Below the pieces are notes generated by a model, which worked only from the letters and a program-made list of their open reading frames with translations, ran no database searches and was not told where the DNA came from. Shown in pieces: positions 32,652 through 42,218 of a stretch of 60,000 bases of DNA; positions within the stretch are counted from its first letter, which is position 1; each line of letters begins with the position of its first letter. Position numbers and translations under genes: made by a program. The DNA is from Takakia lepidozioides (Eukaryota; Streptophyta; Takakiopsida; Takakiales; Takakiaceae), in NCBI GenBank assembly GCA_030704615.1, contig CM060731.1, positions 7,566,001-7,626,000 of the forward strand, given 5' to 3'.

Positions 32652-35648
32652 TTACTGTTTGGGATTAGCAAACCTTTGTGAGCGAGCACCCTTCTGACGT
32701 TGAGAGTCTCGTGAAGGACTCCGTGTGCGAGCCCGTGTCCTGTCACTGGTTGAGGGAGATGATTGAGCACTACCTGGAAATGTCAGTCCTTCCTTTGGCT
32801 GATATCGAGGTAATCTTTCAGGCATAGGAGACCCCCGTCGCTTCTTCTCTGCCATCTGAATTGCATAGTCCTCTGCCATGTCAAAAGAGTCTGCTGAAGA
32901 ACCAGTAGTATCAGAATCCTCGTCCCCTCTGAGGTGTTTTAATGGTCGAACTCTAACTGGAATCCGTTCGGGCATACAATGTGTTCCCACCATGTCTGGA
33001 AGTTTAAACCGTAAAACTTGTTGTAAGCGCTGAATTGCAAAATTGGTGAAGACCTTGAACTCCTTGTCTGTCCAGATGAGTGGTGTACCAATGACTTGTG
33101 AATTGTGCAAGTTTTTCCATGCCTCATGGCCCTTAAAGAAAATATCGTCAGGCCCGAATTTCTGTGTTGACAAATTGTTCCAGGCCGCATGAAACCATGA
33201 AAGAAGTTGGGAATCCTTTTGCATCATCACCTTTGCATCATAGAGGTACATATGAGGTGGCACTGAAGGTAAGACCCAATGATCCCCACTGGAATAACTC
33301 AGAAATCGCGATTGCATTTTCTGCTGCTCAATGTGATAATGTGCCAGAAAACAAGCAGCATAGTATAACCCGCAGCCCATGACAATACTTGCTACCTCCT
33401 TGGTCTTGGTATAAATGAATCCATGTACAACTTGGGGTGCTGCTATCTGTGCATACCGTCTGACAAATCTTCTGTAATAGCTGGTTTGTCCCAGGAATCT
33501 CCTTAGACTCTTAGCATTTACTGGGGGTGGAGAGGCTTTAATGGCCTCTATCTTTCTGGGATCCACAAGAAGTCCCTTCTTGCACACAATGTGTCCCAAC
33601 AACACCCCAGAGTTCACACAGAAAGTACACTTCTCTGGATTCAGGCCCAGACCTCTCATCCTGCATCTGGCCAAAAATAACTCTAATTTATGCAAGTGCT
33701 CACTTTTAGAGCTGTACACACTGAAATCATCCAGAACACCCTGCATGAAGTCATCCAGATACTCCTGAAAGGATTCACTTATCACTCTCTGAAAAGTTGC
33801 TGGTGCATTACAAAGTCCAAAAGGCATGACTTTGTATGCATAAGCACCCCAGTCTGTGATGAAAGCTGTCTTTCCCTGGTCTTCTTCTGCCACTTGCACT
33901 TGATTATATCCACTGAAGCCATCCATGAATGAGTATATCTCATGGCCTGCCACAGTGTCCAATACTGCTTCTGTGAATGGCAAGGGAAATGGATCCTTCT
34001 TCGTGCAAGCATTCAACTTCTTATAGTTCACACAAACTCTTAGTTTACCATTCTTCTTGGGAACTATCACAATGGGTGACAACCAAGTTGTATACTCTAT
34101 TGGGTATATAAACTTAGCCTCAACCAACTTCTTGATCTCTTCTCCAACCTTCTGTGCATAGTTGGGATTCATTATGTACCTTGCCTGCTTGATTGGTACT
34201 GATCCTGGTTCCAGTTCAATCTTCTGCTGACAGATCTCAGGTGGTATCCCTTTTAGATCCTCGTAGCTCCAAGCAAATACATCTCTGTATTTGATGAACA
34301 AACTCTTGGCTTCTTCAAAGAATTCTGGCTCCAAATCTGCTCCTACCTTCACCATCCTCGGTTCCTCTTCAGTTCCCACATTCACTTCCCTCACCTGCTC
34401 ATCAACTGTGATTGTCCAACCAGTCACCACTTCATCCTGTAAACTCACAGTGGCCGGTTCCTCTAGGATTTCCATCTCTCCCTCCTTTTCTTCATAGAAA
34501 TGTGGTGGGTAACTGCTGGTTTCCTCTTCAATTGGTGTTGCCGACACTACACCACAACAGATACCTCTTAAACAACTTAGGCCTTCCAGTCGCATCTCTG
34601 CAACCTGCTCCCACTCTGGGTGTGCAGCGAACAGGGTAGCTTCCTGCTCCTCATCCAGTCCTCCCCTCCAATCATACTCTCTGACCCCTCGAGGTCTTCT
34701 CGTAGCAGGTAATCTATTAGATTTCTTAGTGGTAATTTGTATCTCGTGCATCCCATTATGCACAGTTAGTAACTGAGAATTCCAGTCATGGAATACCCTG
34801 GCCTGTTTCAGCCACGGACGTCCCAATAATAAGGAATAAGCCTCCATGACTTCATCCATCTTCAACACAGTTATTGTGATCATAAAGATCATCTTCTGTA
34901 TCTGTATCTTAACTCCTCTTATCAATCCCAATGGCTGTACACTTCTTTGATCTGCCATTGTTACTGTAAATGGGGCTGGTTTCATGTTACTTAGACCAAA
35001 CTTCTTCCTTAATTGGTCTGTCATGATATTTTCTCCAGAGCCTCCATCTATCAGTACATCAGTTAGTTCTGTGCTTCCAATTCTCAATTGGATTACTGGC
35101 ATAGAATCATCAAAGTCCATGACTGTTTCTCGCCCTTCCGGCTTCACATTATAACTGGTCACCTTGCTGTTCAGGTCTGTGTTTCCTGTCTCCTGGGCAA
35201 TTCGATTGATTGCTTGATACAGCCTGTGTCGACAATAAGGTGCCATAGCCAATAGCTGTCCAATGGTAATCTTTGCTTTGGTCTGGCATATTACTTCAGC
35301 CAAAGTCCCTTCATTACTTTGCATGTCTGCAACTTCTTTCTTCATTTCATCCTCACTCACTTCTTCTTCTCCATCAGAATCAGAGGAATCTGCCACAGAA
35401 ATATCAGTATTCTTCTGCATTTCCCTTATGATATCTGCCACTTCCTTGTGCAGTTCTTTCTCATCTCTCCAAGCCTCATCATCTTCAGGCATATCACTGC
35501 CATCTTCATTATCATTATCTTCCTCAACTACTGGAGGTATTAGTTTGGTTTTGCTTCTTGTTACTATCATTGTACTTACTTCTGGTACAACACATGGCCT
35601 AACCATGTGAGCTGCCACCACTGGGCCCTCATTCACAGGAGCTCTCAT
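32652..35648 (-). CDS. element C pol: protease-RT with unusual C-terminal tail, no RNase H or integrase
   Basis: An uninterrupted 998-aa frame from the ATG at 35648, which overlaps the gag stop in ATGA. Residues 30-110 are acidic. A retroviral-type protease surrounds LIDGGSGENIM (Asp201; DGG where DTG or DSG is usual). RT spans about 510-738: KLRVCVNYKKLNACTKKDPF, SFMDGFSGYNQVQVAEED, VMPFGLCNAPATFQRV, and a VLDD active site at 638-641. After YAQIAAP (about residue 738, near 33437) the expected RNase H and integrase are missing. A 260-aa tail of unknown relation follows, Trp- and Tyr-rich at first and then Ser/Arg-rich and basic (RTRARTRSPSRDSQRQKGAR). The open frame suggests recent activity or mobilisation in trans. 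Confidence 0.88.
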   Translation of the reverse strand: MRAPVNEGPVVAAHMVRPCVVPEVSTMIVTRSKTKLIPPVVEEDNDNEDGSDMPEDDEAWRDEKELHKEVADIIREMQKNTDISVADSSDSDGEEEVSEDEMKKEVADMQSNEGTLAEVICQTKAKITIGQLLAMAPYCRHRLYQAINRIAQETGNTDLNSKVTSYNVKPEGRETVMDFDDSMPVIQLRIGSTELTDVLIDGGSGENIMTDQLRKKFGLSNMKPAPFTVTMADQRSVQPLGLIRGVKIQIQKMIFMITITVLKMDEVMEAYSLLLGRPWLKQARVFHDWNSQLLTVHNGMHEIQITTKKSNRLPATRRPRGVREYDWRGGLDEEQEATLFAAHPEWEQVAEMRLEGLSCLRGICCGVVSATPIEEETSSYPPHFYEEKEGEMEILEEPATVSLQDEVVTGWTITVDEQVREVNVGTEEEPRMVKVGADLEPEFFEEAKSLFIKYRDVFAWSYEDLKGIPPEICQQKIELEPGSVPIKQARYIMNPNYAQKVGEEIKKLVEAKFIYPIEYTTWLSPIVIVPKKNGKLRVCVNYKKLNACTKKDPFPLPFTEAVLDTVAGHEIYSFMDGFSGYNQVQVAEEDQGKTAFITDWGAYAYKVMPFGLCNAPATFQRVISESFQEYLDDFMQGVLDDFSVYSSKSEHLHKLELFLARCRMRGLGLNPEKCTFCVNSGVLLGHIVCKKGLLVDPRKIEAIKASPPPVNAKSLRRFLGQTSYYRRFVRRYAQIAAPQVVHGFIYTKTKEVASIVMGCGLYYAACFLAHYHIEQQKMQSRFLSYSSGDHWVLPSVPPHMYLYDAKVMMQKDSQLLSWFHAAWNNLSTQKFGPDDIFFKGHEAWKNLHNSQVIGTPLIWTDKEFKVFTNFAIQRLQQVLRFKLPDMVGTHCMPERIPVRVRPLKHLRGDEDSDTTGSSADSFDMAEDYAIQMAEKKRRGSPMPERLPRYQPKEGLTFPGSAQSSPSTSDRTRARTRSPSRDSQRQKGARSQRFANPKQ

Positions 35649-37612
35649 CTCATTCTGGTGTCTAATCTAGAACGAACAGGCTGCCTTGCGATGTCCTGGC
35701 TGATTACAATAGTAACACAGTTCTTCACCATTGGGTCCTCGCCCTTGGTCTGCTCTTGGATTATTTCTGTAATCCTGATTCCCTGGCTGGTAATTCCCCT
35801 TGGATTACCCTGATAGTTGCCTCTGGAATTTCCTTGGTAATTCCCTCTTGAATTACCTCTCCATTCCATGCCATTGTTATAACCACCAGACCTACCATAG
35901 TGGTCCTGATCACTGTTTCTTCTTGGCTGGGGCTGCACTTGATGCACCCTTACTTGCCTAGGTTCTCTAGCTGCTGTCCTTTTGTTGTAGTAACAATTCT
36001 CAGTAGAATGGTTATCCATTTTACAGATAGTACAGTGTTTCTCCTTCATGTGGCATTCAGTGGTGGTATGGCCTTCATTCTGGTACTTTGCACACCAAAC
36101 ACCCTTCCTCCAATGTGTTGCAGCCTCTGTGGCATACTTCTTCAAGATTTCTTCTAATCTTTTCTCATAGTTATCCCTATTCAACTTCTTCTTTCTCTTA
36201 CTCTTCCTTTTCAGTTCTTGCTCTTCTTCTTCATGTGACTCATCCTCAGAGTCCTCATCATCCCTTTTATCTCTCCTGAGCATTCCCAATTGCTCAATTC
36301 TGTTTGCAGTTTCAAATGCCTCCTCCACTGTATTATGGGGTAACATATCCACTTTCTTTTGCAATTCTGGTCTTAGTCCACTCACAAACCAAGTCTTCTG
36401 TAAACCTGGTGCTGGTACAACAGCCAGTTTTTTCATCATCAATTCCATCTTTTCCATATACTCCTCAACAGTTTCATGCTTCTTTTGCTTTGACTGTTGT
36501 AAACTTCCATACACTTCATCCTCAGTTTTACTTGTCCTGAACCTATTTCGGAATGTTGTATTCAAGCCATTCCAGGTTAGGAAATGATTATCAGGGAATC
36601 TTGCATACCATTCACTTGCTTTCTTGATAAGTGAACAAGGAAACAATCTCATCTTGGCATCATCGCCATTCTCATTGTTCACTATACACATGTGCTCAAA
36701 TTGGCTAATGTGTACATCGGGATCCCCTTTTCCTGAATATATTCGAAAATGTGGTTTTGCCCGTGTTGGTTGTAACGCCATCTGTGGCCCTACCTTCTGC
36801 CCACTAACAGGTGCTGACACCCTTGCTGGTGCTGGTCCTTGAGGACCTGTTGTAGTTGTGATGGATCTTCCACCCAGTGGTGGCCCCTGAGCACTCCCTG
36901 CTACTGGCCCCACGATATTCACAGTATTCCCAACTCCAGTTGCACTACTTCCCACACTCCCTGTCCCCCCAGAGCCAGATCCAGGCAGCCCGCCTGATCC
37001 CCCTGAGCCGACACCTTCGTTGGCCTGTGATCCAAGTGCTCCACTTGATCCAGGTCCAACGGGTTGGGATGTCCTGGTTGTAGTCTCAACCTCAGCTGTT
37101 GGGTCTACTTCTTCACACTCTTCCTCTTCCAATTTCTTCTCTATATTTTCATCCTCCAAGTTCTGCCCTTGGGTTTCTTCTTCACTCATGTAACTCAACT
37201 GCAATGGTGTTGGAGAGTCTGAACTCTCCATTGGTTCTGCCACATCCTCTCTTCCTTCTTCACCCTCCACTTCAGAAGCTGGAGTTCTTGCTTTTGGTGT
37301 TCCATGCCAACTCTTATCAAAGATTTCTGTCGAATCTTTTATCCAGGGATGTACCTCAGATCTTTCACCTCATGATTGATCTTCTTCCCGTATCAATTCC
37401 CTTAATCTTTCTTGCAAAGAAAAAGAATGAGTGGCATCCAACTCTAGTTCTTCCGGTATGGGTGATGTACTCTCTGATCTTAATGGTGTGAGAGGTCCAG
37501 ATGATTCCCCTATGTCTATTCCTCTCTCCCAAAGATATGGATAATTAGCTTTCAGATAGCTTTCTCTTTTTGCTGAATATCTCTGGAGTCTAGCTTCTCT
37601 TTCATCACTCAT
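35645..37612 (-). pseudogene. element C gag, one stop codon and one frameshift
   Basis: Gag probably starts at the ATG at 37612 (MSDEREARLQRYSAKRES). It runs in one frame to 35645 except for a single TGA at 37370-37372; the 541-codon frame after it has no other break. A Gly/Ser/Thr-rich linker (near 36950) leads to the gag domain (HFRIYSGKGDPDVHISQFEH, SEWYARFPDNHFLTWNGL, SGLRPELQKKV). A Lys-rich segment and two knuckles follow. The first, CAKYQNEGHTTTEC, has Tyr for the second Cys; the second, CTICKMDNHSTENC, is canonical. A third canonical knuckle (CYYCNQPGHRKAAC, near 35700) reads only in another frame, after an apparent one-base loss near 35800. Confidence 0.87.
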
Positions 37613-37633
37613 GTCCCATGTCTTTCATTTCTT

Positions 37634-38200
37634 TTAATGTGGCAATAACCAAAACTCTCTTCTGTAATATCTCTCGTATATGCCTGGGTTTCTCTCAAGC
37701 TTCAATGTTCCTCTAGATATACTAGAAGTCTCCGTTACCATATACCCATATGGTAAACAAGTCTGAAAAGCTGTTCTTGGTGTGAGTTTGATCCACAAGA
37801 TATCCTTTGGAATCCAGTTCTTTACCAGTACAAGTTCCTCATGCATATGAGTATAAACATTCACCTTTCTTTCCACCCAGCCTTCAAACTCTACTCGTTT
37901 AATGGATAGCAATGCTATCACATAAACCAGTGTTGGTAACCAACGTGCTATTCCTCTACAGGCCACTTGATAAATCTTTATCACTCCTTTCTCCAGACCC
38001 CATTCAGGGTCAGCATCATGCACTATTTTAAGAATGTTTTCTTTACAACCGCTGGCAATTCCAAGAACCTCTGAAAGAATCGTTTGGACAATCTTTCCTT
38101 CTCAGTTTCACAGGGAATTTGATTCACATCAAATTCTTTAATTCTCCATCCACCATGATCCCACCAGATGCCTGTCACATCTGGTTGTTCATGACCCAGT
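37634..38200 (-). pseudogene. element C upstream ORF (ORF0) of unknown function, frameshifted
   Basis: Between the primer site and gag, two minus-strand frames join end to end at a one-base shift near 38023: about 60 codons (EQPDVTGIWWDHGGWRIKEF...) and then 129 codons (VHDADPEWGLEKGVIKIYQV...). Together they give about 185 aa rich in Trp, Lys and Val. I recognise no domain. Some Ty3/gypsy lineages, such as Ogre, carry an extra ORF before gag; whether this one is related cannot be judged here. No ATG is evident at the 5' end. Confidence 0.6.
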
Positions 38201-38218
38201 TCCCCAGTATGGTCGCCA
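38201..38218 (-). promoter_or_regulatory. primer binding site of element C
   Basis: The minus strand reads TGGCGACCATACTGGGGA starting two bases after the 5' LTR. The TGGCGAC start resembles tRNA-Arg-type sites in Tat/Ogre-like elements; the exact tRNA is not determined. Confidence 0.75.
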
Positions 38219-38220
38219 AA

Positions 38221-39162
38221 TGTCGAGCGGCTTTTACTCACCCATCCCTTCGCTATCCGAGGTGGGAACTCCAAGATAGAAGAGTTGGAAATCTCTAAGC
38301 ACTCAGCCCGCTCAGAACAATCAGTCATGATCTACAGCTAGTGTATCATGGGGATGTTTCCTATTTGTACTCCTTCCCACATTCATGTTAGCGAGTTACC
38401 TTACTATCTGCAATTAAGCATCAGTTTGCTTCAAAATTCTATCAAGTTCCATCCATTCATTCCACAGTATCACTCAGGTCTCTCTACACAGTGTGAGTAT
38501 GAAGTATGTATCAGATTAATATCTATCAAGTATCAGGCTGAAGCCATGGTGTCTCTAATCTACTCTACATTATAATTCTACAGCTTGCATTCATGAAGTA
38601 ACAACAGATCGTCACTTCTCCTACTGCGTGCTCTTCATCTTTCCATTCAGAGATGTGCTCTCCCCTCTATTTCCCAGCCCTGATGTAAGAAGTCCCCCAC
38701 CAAGAAGTGATCCCCCCCAAAGTGATTTCTCGTCCTCCCGCTCTTCACTTTTTCCACCTACAAGCTGTTCTAACCGCTTTCCTAACTAACCGTCATCCCT
38801 GTAGTACACGTTCCTTTTTCAGATGTCGTTCCCCCACCGTTGTTCCCTGCCAATGATAACTGTTCCCAGCTGTGCCGAGCTGTGACTGGCTGTATCAGGC
38901 TGTGGCGGGCTGTGTAGGGCTGTGAGAAGCTGTGTCGGCTGTGTCGGGCTGTGATGGGCTGTGTTGGCTGTGTTGGCTATGACGGGCTGTGACGGCTATG
39001 TCGGCTGTGTCGGGCTGTGATGGACTGTGTCGGGCTGTGTATCTCCCCCCTAAAGGCTGTTGCTGTCACCCCTAAAGCTCCTGTTGGTCTCAGTCTGTGT
39101 AAAAATTAAGGGTACCCCACAGATCCCGTAAAAGCGTCTAAGTCCCAAACAGCCCTGTAACA
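38221..39162 (-). repeat. 5' LTR of element C
   Basis: 942 bp; it pairs with 31685-32613. Its own GCTGTG minisatellite (about 38873-39040) differs in repeat number. Confidence 0.95.
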
Positions 39163-39247
39163 GTGCCACACAAAGGTTTCATCTACCTTTTGGATCTATG
39201 CAACATGCTCTAACCATCTATGTTTTGTGTTTCTTATTTTCATGCAG

Positions 39248-39319
39248 AGACTTATCGAATAATCATTTGATAGGAACTTTTGTCCTCAGCACCAAACTTG
39301 CAAAATCCTCAAACACCTC
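39248..39319 (+). CDS. 72-bp LRR exon, right of the element C insertion
   Basis: Exactly 72 bp between an ATGCAG acceptor and a GTATGT donor. Joined in phase 2 to 31331-31402 it continues with LDLSNNHLIGTF, the start of the next leucine-rich repeat. The rest of the exon (VLSTKLAKSSNTS) is a weaker match to the repeat. Confidence 0.72.
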
Positions 39320-40629
39320 GTATGTGGCCTTGCAAACCCTGTACATTTCGACCTGAATGACTTGGGGTAATTTGCGGGAGAAGAGAGATTAGAGTGGTGT
39401 CCTTGAGGATACTGAGGTCTTGCTCCTTTATGGTTGTGGCAGTATCTTCCCACCTAAGATTGGCATATTTGTTCAGGTTTGAAGGCAATCCAGGCTTGTG
39501 CATTGAGACACCCTCAAATCCATGTAGTCAAACTGGTATGTTGATTGCTTGCTAAGATATTCTTCTCTTTTGAATGCCGCACCAGAATAACGTTTTCACT
39601 TGTAATTCATTAATGTCTTTTTTTGCTATCCCATCTAGGATGCTTATTCATCTTGCTTTTCTTCCAACATCTGCAAGCCACTTAAGCTCTTACCCAACCC
39701 CCACTTAAGCTCTTACCCCCAGCACAGTGTACCTCATTGCAGCAAGAGAAGCCTTCCATATGACAATAGAACATACTAGCATTGTAGACCTCCATGCTCA
39801 ATGCTGGACTTTGGCCTTGAAATTCTCGGAGATGTGATAAGTCTGAGAAAATTAGGGGGGATGTTGCGTGTGGTCTGAAGTCAATATTGTACAAGCAGTA
39901 TGTGGCTTTGTTGCGATGAAGGGGTCCTGTCCTTCCTGCACGAAGTTGAAGGCAGTCTGTGTACTGAGTCCCTTCAACCATCTTCCACTTGTCAAGTAAC
40001 AGCTTATGCAAACGAGGGAAGGGCTCGCTTTTCATGGAGTAAACATCCTCGTTTACATAGTCATTCAATAGTCACTCGACTGTTTGATATAGGCCATGTC
40101 CATTGCAGGTCATGACTACTGGGGAGCTTAAATTTGCATTGCAAGTGTTATACTAGAACATCATGAACCTATTTTGGCCCTAAAGAGCAGTCTGTCTCTA
40201 AAGGAAAGAGCCAAGAGATAAGAGTTTTTCTAGATCAATGTAGCCAATGACTTCATTTTGCAATCCATGATGCAGGGAAATTGGTAAGTTGCCATTCTAA
40301 CCACTCTTTGCTTTATATTGGTGGTTGAGAAGATAAATTTATAATTGTTTGAAGTGACGTGACATGTGCAATTAAGATGGTCATTTCCCAAGGGCAGTTG
40401 CAAAACAAGCCAGTTGTGAGATCCAGTCTTTGGGTAGCCAAAGAATTACCGACTTACACACAGTAGACAAGCAAGAAAAGATAGCCATAAGGTTTAACAG
40501 TGACATATTGTTGCAACTGCAGGTGGAGCAGAAAAAACGTTCTATAGATTAACGTGATTAATTTTAAAGTCGCACTCTTAGGGTTTAATTCTCCTAAAAA
40601 ACCCACCGATATATACTTTCAGCTGCCCC

Positions 40630-40632
<3 letters not shown>
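39320..40632. other. no gene recognised downstream of the LRR exon
   Basis: AT-rich, intron-like sequence. Short candidate exons exist but no domain is recognisable on either strand. Confidence 0.4.

Positions 40633-40660
<28 letters not shown>
40633..40660 (+). repeat. (CT)14 microsatellite
   Basis: A pure CT run between a TATA-like gatatatact (about 40608) and the start codon at 40682. Such pyrimidine tracts are common in plant 5' leaders. Confidence 0.95.
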
Positions 40661-40681
40661 ACACCATAAATACAAACAACC

Positions 40682-41416
40682 ATGTCAACATCAGAAATAG
40701 CCGACGCAATAGACACTGTAACGGACCAAGAAATAACCCACCAAGACATGACAAACGTGATATACGACAGTTTCACGTCAAATGACCACCATGCCCTTAA
40801 GGTGGGGAACACGTGGAAACGCCTGCCCAACAATACAAACTTCCACAGCACCTTGTGGAACGTCCCTTCGGACCGTGAAGAAATAGCAATCTTCGTAGGT
40901 ATTGCAAAATTCTCCTACCTTGGCAAAACCGGGAATTACAGATTCGTGACTTTCGCCGAAGAACTAAAAGACGCAAAATTCACAATATTGATAGAAGACA
41001 GCCATTTCCTGTTCGACTACGCAAATACAATAACGGAATGGTCCGATCATTGGAAGAGGAGAGGCAAGGACATGAGGTGGATGGGTGAAAACAACATGAG
41101 CTTCACGAAAAAGCTCCTAAAAAACAACGCAAACAACTCTGGGTCGACGTTCCGTAACAACAAACGTCACAAAACAAACAACGACGGGATGTACAATACA
41201 ATAGAAGTCCTTAACGAAAATGGCCAAAAAATGGATGGACAATCCGTACGTTCAAGGGATCTCGTTGCAGTCAAGTGTAACATCTGATATTGGATGAATT
41301 TCCGTCACAAGAAACACGGGCTTTCATTCCAATTAAAAGGGGTCAAACTGCTGGCCAAAGCACCGGAAGAGATAGAATCGAATGACGACAATTGGAGCAA
41401 AAGCATAGCTTGGTAG
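40682..41416 (+). pseudogene. ORF of unknown family (about 244 aa), one in-frame stop
   Basis: An open frame of 201 codons from the ATG at 40682, then a TGA (41285-41287) followed by 42 more codons in the same frame to a TAG at 41416. The protein starts MSTSEIADAIDTVTDQEI, with segments TNVIYDSFTSNDHHALKVGN and RDLVAVKCNI. The part after the stop reads FRHKKHGLSFQLKGVKLLAK. The alternating C-terminus looks like a beta-rich, possibly OB-type fold, but I do not recognise the family. A TATA-like motif and a CT tract precede it. Its A-rich, Asn/Asp-heavy codon use resembles Helitron A (28990-31125), so it may be part of a Helitron. No function is assigned. Confidence 0.6.
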
Positions 41417-42218
41417 ATCTTAAATTAGACACTTCTAAACGTTCCGTGTAAGGGCCACCATATTTTATAAAGACCGTCCTCCTTGATCTCCTCTTCAAAA
41501 AGTCTACATTTTATGCAAGCTCACAACGGATAATAAAAAAAAATAACTGATTTATCATATTCCAAATCTACTTGTTGTACCAAAACGACCCATGGAAATC
41601 CCCTCCAACTCCTCTTCCCCCCCCCAATTCGGAACTGCGTGACCGACATTTAAGCACACTGCATGATCCGTATTCTCTCTCATGATCCTCGAGTTTGGCC
41701 ATCCGTCCGGACGTCCTTCTCAGAAGTCGTCGCTAGTAGTGCGGAGCAATGCGAAGCCCTAGTTATAAATAAATAAAAAACCAAGTTGTATACAAAAGTT
41801 TTGTCACATCATGCTGTGAGATTTGTTGGTTAGACCGCTTATCCCAAAGATACTAATGACGAGGTGTTGGGTTCAAATATTTTTAGCACACCTAAACTAT
41901 TGTTTTAGGTCTTATATGGTTAGGGTTGTTAGGGTTGAAACTCTCTTTCATTCTCTTCTTCGTTTATGACTTCTACGGCGCGCGACGCACTTAGAGTCAG
42001 CTCGAACACCTTCAACCTCTGCCGCTTTGGTCTGCTGCAACGACAGCGATGTGTCTCCCTTCCTCTGCCACATTCATAACTACTCCCCATCAAAGAAGAA
42101 CACAATAAGAGCACGACTCCACAGTATAAAGGTGCACTTCTCTTTCTCTTCACTTGCTTTCTTCTTGTTCTCCCTCTTCTTTCATTCTCAGCTACCTGGT
42201 CTCTTTAAGTTTGAAGCT
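41417..42218. other. no gene recognised; probable 5' region of the RPA-like gene
   Basis: AT-rich sequence with no credible coding region. The last 200 bp (pyrimidine-rich, 42110-42200) may be the promoter or leader of the RPA-like gene. Confidence 0.4.

Larger units (their letters stand above)
31685..39162 (-). mobile_element. LTR retrotransposon element C with intact 5-bp target duplication
   Basis: A 7,478-bp minus-strand element with LTRs of 929 bp (31685-32613, 3' LTR) and 942 bp (38221-39162, 5' LTR), both TGTCGAG...TAACA on the plus strand. The perfect target duplication GTGCC is at 31680-31684 and 39163-39167. Coding order on the minus strand: upstream ORF, gag with zinc knuckles, then PR-RT ending in a 260-aa tail. 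RNase H and integrase are absent, so it is non-autonomous as it stands. The RT is Ty3/gypsy-type and I see no chromodomain. It inserted into the intron between two LRR exons. Confidence 0.95.

Noticed and set aside
39682-40068. 128-codon minus-strand open frame as a gene
   Set aside because: No recognisable domain, no supporting splice signals, and it lies in intron-like sequence next to the LRR exon.
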